Assembly: GCA_030595845.1 (NCBI GenBank)
Contig: JAUVCL010000084.1
Span: forward strand, 1-8,397
Length of the DNA stretch: 8,397 nt
Direction: 5' to 3'
DNA from: Campylobacterota bacterium
Lineage (GTDB): Bacteria; Campylobacterota; Campylobacteria; Campylobacterales; Sulfurovaceae
The position numbers and the translations under genes are program-made. Positions 5,018 through 8,397 of this stretch are shown piece by piece. The notes below the pieces were generated by a model, which was not told the origin of the DNA, made no database searches, and worked only from the letters and a program-made list of their open reading frames with translations. Every line of letters starts with the position of its first letter. Within the stretch, counting starts at the first letter, position 1.

Positions 5018-5446
5018 TTAAATGTTTATCATGCCTTTGGCTTTAAAGATCATTAATACCACCATGATCACTACCAGTAAGATCTGGACGATAGAGATTT
5101 TAATAAATGCACCTTTGAGAAGTTTGTGATTCTCAGGGTTATCAAGGTTTGCCAGTTTGATCACTTTATACTTTTTAATTTCGATATACATCATCACTGC
5201 CCAAACAGCCACCATAATAATCGTTGTAACCGACCAACCGAGATCTCCTGTAAATACAGCTACAATTCCTGCAAACGCTATCATCGTTATAATAGCTTGA
5301 AAGATCATCGTATAGATAAAAGAGCTTTTTCTAAAACCCAATGGGTTTTTTGCCGTTGCAAAAGGGATGATCAACCCAAGAACCAAAAATCCTAAAAATA
5401 CTTTAACCAATAGACTGTGACCTGCTAACATCTGTGCTACTTCCAT
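5018..5446 (-). CDS. Four-helix inner-membrane protein, function unknown
   Basis: A 142-residue integral membrane protein with predicted helices at about 11-32, 43-66, 70-90 and 115-134. A charged loop at 91-111 (KKYKVIKLANLDNPENHKLL) lies between helices 3 and 4, and by the positive-inside rule it should be cytoplasmic. Other notable segments are LAGHSLLVKVFLGFLVLG at 7-24 and AKNPLGFRKSS at 32-42, which puts a second basic loop after helix 1. No transport, haem or catalytic motif is recognisable beyond one His at 10 and one at 107. It has AAGGA seven bases before the ATG and a TATAAT promoter upstream, and it is immediately followed by rsmE, so it is the first gene of a two-gene operon. The link to rRNA methylation is positional only. 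Confidence 0.85.
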   Translation of the reverse strand: MEVAQMLAGHSLLVKVFLGFLVLGLIIPFATAKNPLGFRKSSFIYTMIFQAIITMIAFAGIVAVFTGDLGWSVTTIIMVAVWAVMMYIEIKKYKVIKLANLDNPENHKLLKGAFIKISIVQILLVVIMVVLMIFKAKGMINI

Positions 5447-5480
5447 TATAAATTCCTTGTTTATATGTGTTTAAAAGTGG

Positions 5481-5486
5481 ATTATA
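5481..5486 (-). promoter_or_regulatory. -10 box for the membrane protein-rsmE operon
   Basis: The minus strand reads GGGTATAATCC, a perfect TATAAT. Transcription would start near 5474, giving a leader of about 28 nt. No -35 match is seen at the expected place (5504-5509). Confidence 0.65.
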
Positions 5487-5497
5487 CCCTAATTTGA

Positions 5498-5503
5498 TAT
5501 AAT
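5498..5503 (+). promoter_or_regulatory. -10 box for moeA
   Basis: TTTGATATAATCATTC contains a perfect TATAAT. The start would be near 5510, about 22 nt before the moeA ATG. The box is only 11 bp from the opposite-strand -10 box, so the two polymerase footprints overlap. Confidence 0.65.
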
Positions 5504-5531
5504 CATTCTAATTAAATTTTAAAGGCTTTTT

Positions 5532-6749
5532 ATGGCTGTTTCCATTACCCAGGCACTCGATATCATTTATAAGAACAGTGCTGTTGTTAGTGCTGAGATC
5601 CTACCTATAGAGATGGCCTTAGGGCGTGTGATGTCTGAAGACTCTATTGCCACATTTGATCTGCCGCGTTTTGATAATTCTGCTATGGACGGATATGCTG
5701 TCAAATGTGTGGATGCAGGTACTACCGTAACGTCCTCAGATGTCATTTATGCAGGAGATGATCCAACAATAACACTTGAAGCGACACAGGCCATTAAGAT
5801 CATGACAGGAGCACCCATACCGCAGGGGTGTGAAGCAGTCCTCCCCATAGAAAATGTTACTGTCAACGATACACAGATCACTTTACCTGATGATATCCAG
5901 AAAAATGGACATATCAGACGTGCAGGTGAAGACATTAAGAGTGGTACTGTTTATTTGAACAAAGGTGAAAAGGTGACTGCCTATGCCATTGCTTTACTCG
6001 CTAGTCAGGGAGTGACGCATTTAAAGGTTTCACGACAAATAAAAGTAGCGGTATTTGGTACGGGAGATGAACTGCGTCCACACTTTGAAAAAATTGCACC
6101 TCATCAGCTTTACAATTCAAATACACCTATGTTTCTTTCACGTGCCAAAGAACTGGGTTGTGAAGCACAATACATTGGGAGTTCCAGTGATACTATGGAG
6201 TCTTTGGAGACTGCCATTAGATCTGCACTCAATGCCGATATCATCATCACCTCTGGCGGTGTGAGTATGGGGGACAGAGACTTTACCAAAGATGCCTTTG
6301 CAAACCTGGGTATGACCTTACACTTTGACAAGGTGGACATCAAACCGGGTAAACCTACTGCATTTGGAACCATAGGAGAAACCGTGATCATCAACCTACC
6401 TGGAAACCCTCTTGCATCCATGGTCAATTATGAAATATTCGTCCGTGCTGCCATACGCAAAATGTCAGGGATGAAAGCCTGTTATCATAGTACAATCACT
6501 ACTGAAATGAAGGATGATTTTTCTTTGCGCGCGGGGAAATATACGGTACGTTTAGGTGATTTTGACGGTAATACCTTTATGCCGTTTAAAAAACAACTTC
6601 CCGGTATGCTCTCACCTTTAAAAGCAGCCAATGCCATGCTCATTACTTTACCTGAAGTATCGTTGCTTGAAAAAAGTAAGGTTGTGAAGATCATACCTAT
6701 AAGTTGGGAATTAGCATCTAATACACAAGAGGATTTTTTTACCCATTAG
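5532..6749 (+). CDS. moeA: Molybdopterin molybdotransferase MoeA
   Basis: MoeA inserts molybdate into adenylylated molybdopterin, the last step in making the basic molybdenum cofactor used by enzymes such as nitrate, formate and other reductases or dehydrogenases. The 405-residue length matches E. coli MoeA (411). Motifs in order: LPRFDNSAMDGYAV at 44-57, IMTGAPIPQGCEAVLPIEN at 90-108, RRAGEDIK at 129-136, FGTGDEL at 175-181, YNSN at 194-197, TSGGVSMGDRDFTK at 240-253 (core active-site motif), FDKVDIKPGKPTAFG at 265-279, INLPGNPLASMVNYEIFV at 287-304, and domain IV from about 325 with RAGKYTVRL at 333-341. All expected acidic and Gly/Pro active-site elements are present. AAAGG lies six bases ahead of the ATG. 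It is a single-gene unit with its own promoter and a terminator after it; no other moa/moe/mob gene is in the window. Its presence implies that the host has molybdoenzymes. Confidence 0.97.
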   Translation: MAVSITQALDIIYKNSAVVSAEILPIEMALGRVMSEDSIATFDLPRFDNSAMDGYAVKCVDAGTTVTSSDVIYAGDDPTITLEATQAIKIMTGAPIPQGCEAVLPIENVTVNDTQITLPDDIQKNGHIRRAGEDIKSGTVYLNKGEKVTAYAIALLASQGVTHLKVSRQIKVAVFGTGDELRPHFEKIAPHQLYNSNTPMFLSRAKELGCEAQYIGSSSDTMESLETAIRSALNADIIITSGGVSMGDRDFTKDAFANLGMTLHFDKVDIKPGKPTAFGTIGETVIINLPGNPLASMVNYEIFVRAAIRKMSGMKACYHSTITTEMKDDFSLRAGKYTVRLGDFDGNTFMPFKKQLPGMLSPLKAANAMLITLPEVSLLEKSKVVKIIPISWELASNTQEDFFTH

Positions 6750-6756
6750 GGTAAGA

Positions 6757-6788
6757 AATTGCCTTCCTTAAGCGAGGAGAAGGCAATT
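6757..6788. terminator. Bidirectional terminator between moeA and the cytochrome gene
   Basis: AATTGCCTTC (6757-6766) and GAAGGCAATT (6779-6788) form a perfect 10-bp stem with a 12-nt loop that can pair further. The plus strand then has AGTTTATTTT and the minus strand TTTCTTACCC, both moderately T-rich. It lies 7 nt after the moeA stop and 3 nt after the stop of the convergent cytochrome gene. A smaller hairpin TACCC/GGGTA (6740-6744 and 6749-6753) surrounds the end of moeA. Confidence 0.8.
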
Positions 6789-6791
6789 AGT

Positions 6792-7400
6792 TTATTTTAT
6801 AGCAGAAAGATATTCGGCTATCGATTCAAAATCTTCATCACTCATGGAAACAACCTGAGCTTTCATCAGACCACCCATACCAGCCACATTTTTCATGCCT
6901 TCTCTATACTCATGAAGAGAAGTAATAAGCGCTGCCTTGTCTTGCCCTGCGATCACTGCTGATTTTCCCAGTGCTACTGTTTTACCATCTGCTCCGTGAC
7001 ATCCCTTACACTTTTCATAAGCAGCAGGTGCTGAAATACTTGCAATGGCTTCTGAGGCTGCTGCCGTGACTGTTTCTGCCTGTTCTTTTAATGCCTCGCC
7101 TGCTTCGGTGATACTCTCTTGCGCTGATGCTTTTAACTCAGCTGTTTTTTCTTCTGCAACAACTGCCATTTTTGCTGCTTCTATTTTTGCATCCTCCACA
7201 ACTTCAGCAGCTAATACTTTCGTTGCTTCTGCTGCTTCAGAAAGTGCTTTTTTTGCTTCATCCAATGCAGAGAGTGTATCTTCTTTCACCGCTTCTTTGA
7301 CTACTGCTGATGACTCTTCAACAGCTTTCTCTGTCTTCTCTCCACAGGCAGTCAATAACATAGATACTGCTACAAGTGAGAGTAATGTGAAGTTTTTCAT
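6792..7400 (-). CDS. Lipoprotein cytochrome c (class I, c553-like) on an Ala/Glu helical stalk
   Basis: A 202-residue monohaem cytochrome. Residues 1-18 are a lipoprotein signal peptide ending LLTA, with lipidated Cys19 and Gly20 at +2; by the usual Lol rule this favours the outer membrane. Residues 21-124 are very rich in Ala and Glu, with only one Gly (101), no Pro and no aromatic residue, and are predicted to form a long amphipathic helix or coiled coil. Residues 126-202 are the haem domain, with CKGCH at 131-135 (Cys131, Cys134, axial His135) and Met175 or Met179 in NVAGMGGLMK as the likely second ligand. The domain ends MSDEDFESIAEYLSAI, the standard C-terminal helix of small respiratory cytochromes. 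AAGGAT precedes the ATG and a TATAAT -10 box lies at 7428-7433, so it can be expressed apart from queD upstream. The partner is unknown; electron transfer to or from a terminal oxidase or reductase is likely. Confidence 0.92.
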   Translation of the reverse strand: MKNFTLLSLVAVSMLLTACGEKTEKAVEESSAVVKEAVKEDTLSALDEAKKALSEAAEATKVLAAEVVEDAKIEAAKMAVVAEEKTAELKASAQESITEAGEALKEQAETVTAAASEAIASISAPAAYEKCKGCHGADGKTVALGKSAVIAGQDKAALITSLHEYREGMKNVAGMGGLMKAQVVSMSDEDFESIAEYLSAIK

Positions 7401-7427
7401 GGGATATCCTTGTGTTTTGATATCACT

Positions 7428-7433
7428 ATTATA
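7428..7433 (-). promoter_or_regulatory. -10 box of the cytochrome c gene
   Basis: The minus strand reads CAGATATAATAGTG, a perfect TATAAT, with a leader of roughly 20 nt. It lies in the 49-nt gap after queD. A 7-bp AT-rich inverted repeat, AAAAAGT/ACTTTTT (7443-7449 and 7454-7460), overlaps the queD stop just upstream. Confidence 0.6.
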
Positions 7434-7449
7434 TCTGATTGTAAAAAGT

Positions 7450-8031
7450 CTACACTTTTTTAGGATTTTTGATAAGTGTATGACTCAGAAGTTTAGTCCA
7501 AAGTGAAGGGTCACTCCATTCACTTTGTACTTGAGATGAAAAGATAATATCTTCAAGGGTGATAGTACCCATAAGTTCACTATGCGCATCCTCTTTAAAT
7601 CCTTGGGCATACCCTGTCTCAGTCTCATGCACTATGATACTGTGAAGCTTAACTTCTCTCTCACCATTTTGCATATCTGTACAAGCTAGCACACGTTCTA
7701 CTAGAAGATAGATCACACGGGAAAACTGTTCTGCGGAAGGAGATACCGGGAGTTCTACCCATCTGTTACTGTAGGTTTTCATGGCTTCAATATAGTTTTT
7801 ATCATCTTTTGACCAAAGGGTGATCGCATGATCAAAAGAGTCTATTAGTTCTTTTATATAACGTTTAGTAAGTCCAAAGTCATACACCATTTGTCCGTCA
7901 TCCAAATAATTAGACTCTAAAAGTACTTCAATTTTATAAGAGTGCCCATGTATATTCTCAGAACAACGCTGTGTCGTACAATCACGTACGATATGTGCAT
8001 TTTCAAATTTAAAAAGTTTGCGTATTAACAT
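7450..8031 (-). CDS. queD: 6-carboxytetrahydropterin synthase QueD (long Campylobacterota form)
   Basis: QueD converts dihydroneopterin triphosphate to 6-carboxy-5,6,7,8-tetrahydropterin, the substrate of QueE, on the way to preQ0 and queuosine in tRNA. The zinc site is His13 (FENAH), His28 and His30 (IHGHSY); the catalytic Cys is probably Cys23 (RCSENIHGH), with Asp67-His68 (SFDHAITL) and Glu136 (VHETETGYAQG) completing the active site. MVYDFG at 48-53 is the usual substrate-pocket strand. At 193 residues it is much longer than E. coli QueD (about 120): there is an insertion after the DH motif (about 73-96) and a C-terminal extension (146-193), as in other Campylobacterota. I chose ATG at 8031 because AGGA stands six bases before it; a TTG two codons upstream (8037) is possible but poorly spaced. 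It lies downstream of queE in the same direction, across a 135-nt gap. Confidence 0.94.
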   Translation of the reverse strand: MLIRKLFKFENAHIVRDCTTQRCSENIHGHSYKIEVLLESNYLDDGQMVYDFGLTKRYIKELIDSFDHAITLWSKDDKNYIEAMKTYSNRWVELPVSPSAEQFSRVIYLLVERVLACTDMQNGEREVKLHSIIVHETETGYAQGFKEDAHSELMGTITLEDIIFSSQVQSEWSDPSLWTKLLSHTLIKNPKKV

Positions 8032-8063
8032 TATCAATCCTAAGAGGAGTATATTAGTCTGAT

Positions 8064-8164
8064 TTTAGCCAAGCTAGCTAAAGGTAAGGTTAGAGTGCAT
8101 TCAAGGCTCATGAAATTGAAGATATTACTCAGAGTACATCACTTTCCAATGGGTCTTGAATGCA
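8064..8164. other. queE-queD intergenic hairpins
   Basis: The 135-nt gap between queE and queD has no credible gene. It holds a perfect 10-bp inverted repeat, TGCATTCAAG (8096-8105) and CTTGAATGCA (8155-8164), 49 nt apart, whose far arm starts 3 nt after the queE stop. Inside it is the short hairpin TACT/AGTA. Nearer queD is TTTAGC/GCTAAA (8064-8069 and 8077-8082). A weak -10-like TAAAAT on the minus strand (8062-8067) could give queD its own promoter. No preQ1 riboswitch signature was recognised. Confidence 0.4.
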
Positions 8165-8166
8165 GT

Positions 8167-8397
8167 CTATACTCCCTGTGTGGTATCAAATACTCTGATA
8201 TGAAGCCTATCGCTATAACGAAAGTTATGTTTCATACAAAACTCAAAAACAGCCTTGTCATTTTTCCAGATAGTATCTCTACTCTCTCCTACTGGCATAC
8301 AGTAGACATCAAGTTTTGACACTATCTCTTTGATTTCATTTATCTCATCTATCGCTGTTGTGTTCACTAGATCTGCATCGATAGTGAACTTCAAAAA
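8167..8397 (-). CDS. queE: 7-carboxy-7-deazaguanine synthase QueE, C-terminal fragment cut by window edge
   Basis: Only the last 76 codons and the TAG stop are inside the window; the start lies beyond the right edge. QueE is a radical-SAM enzyme that turns 6-carboxytetrahydropterin (the QueD product) into 7-carboxy-7-deazaguanine. The radical-SAM cysteine motif is not visible here. The call rests on the C-terminal family pattern: LKFTIDADLVN strand, YCMPVGESRDT (the MPxG segment), and the closing motif FRYSDRLHIRVFDTTQGV, where YSDRLHIR is the hallmark end of QueE. Neighbouring queD in the same direction supports the assignment. There is no sign of a frameshift in the visible part. Confidence 0.85.
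   Translation of the reverse strand, partial: FLKFTIDADLVNTTAIDEINEIKEIVSKLDVYCMPVGESRDTIWKNDKAVFEFCMKHNFRYSDRLHIRVFDTTQGV

Noticed and set aside
7045..7506. A 153-codon open frame on the plus strand, Ser/Ala-rich
   Set aside because: It is antisense to the Ala/Glu stalk of the cytochrome gene, whose biased codons keep the opposite frame open. It has no ribosome site and no family resemblance.
8032..8037. TTG start for queD two codons upstream
   Set aside because: The AGGA ribosome site is six bases before the ATG at 8031 but immediately next to the TTG, so the ATG is the better start.
8095..8319. A plus-strand 74-codon frame near the right end
   Set aside because: It is antisense to the conserved QueE C-terminus and crosses the hairpin-containing gap; no support of its own.
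1..8397. A new mobile, defence or CRISPR-type system
   Set aside because: No transposase, integrase, nuclease cassette, spaced repeat array or cluster of unknown genes is present; nearly every gene belongs to a recognised housekeeping family.

Overview
The window looks like a chromosomal housekeeping segment from a member of Campylobacterota (the former Epsilonproteobacteria), probably a Sulfurovum- or Sulfurimonas-like organism. The basis is recognition of the protein families, AT-rich intergenic DNA, TATAAT-type -10 boxes without clear -35 boxes, and compact minus-strand operons. This is an inference from reading, not from a search. I see no phage, insertion sequence, CRISPR array, tRNA or rRNA, and no multi-gene defence, secretion or biosynthetic system that looks new.

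Layout. (1) 1-3810, minus strand, read right to left: bL31 gene rpmE, 16S methyltransferase rsmI, a TrmH/RlmB-type 23S methyltransferase, a RodZ-like single-pass membrane protein of unknown role, and an AlaC-type aminotransferase cut by the left edge. This is probably one operon with a ribosome theme at its head. A structured leader precedes rpmE, and a cluster of hairpins lies between rpmE and rsmI. (2) 3812-4315: a promoter region with an 11-bp-spaced direct repeat drives a plus-strand periplasmic Spy/CpxP-like protein. (3) 4348-5446, minus: a four-helix membrane protein and rsmE, one nucleotide apart. rsmE is convergent with the Spy-like gene, and a 14-bp hairpin containing the end of rsmE closes both. 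(4) 5447-6749: divergent, closely packed promoters, then plus-strand moeA for molybdenum cofactor insertion. (5) 6757-8397: a bidirectional terminator, then minus-strand genes for a lipoprotein cytochrome c, QueD and the C-terminal end of QueE (queuosine / 7-deazaguanine synthesis).

How the genes fit together. Three rRNA methyltransferases (RsmI, RlmB-type, RsmE), one ribosomal protein and two tRNA-modification precursor enzymes make this a translation-apparatus neighbourhood. MoeA and the cytochrome c point to anaerobic or microaerobic respiration with molybdoenzymes.

The most striking observation is in the aminotransferase. At the position of the PLP-binding lysine (the Lys of the SKSYN-AGWR motif) this gene encodes Asn (codon 249), while the rest of the active site looks intact. 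It could be a non-catalytic or repurposed family member, or a one-base sequence error. Secondary items are the TTAAC-N6-TTAAC repeat before the Spy-like gene, a candidate L31 leader in which a hairpin resembling the start-codon hairpin occurs twice, the hairpin cluster at 3391-3466, and a cytochrome c carried on a roughly 105-residue Ala/Glu helical stalk.
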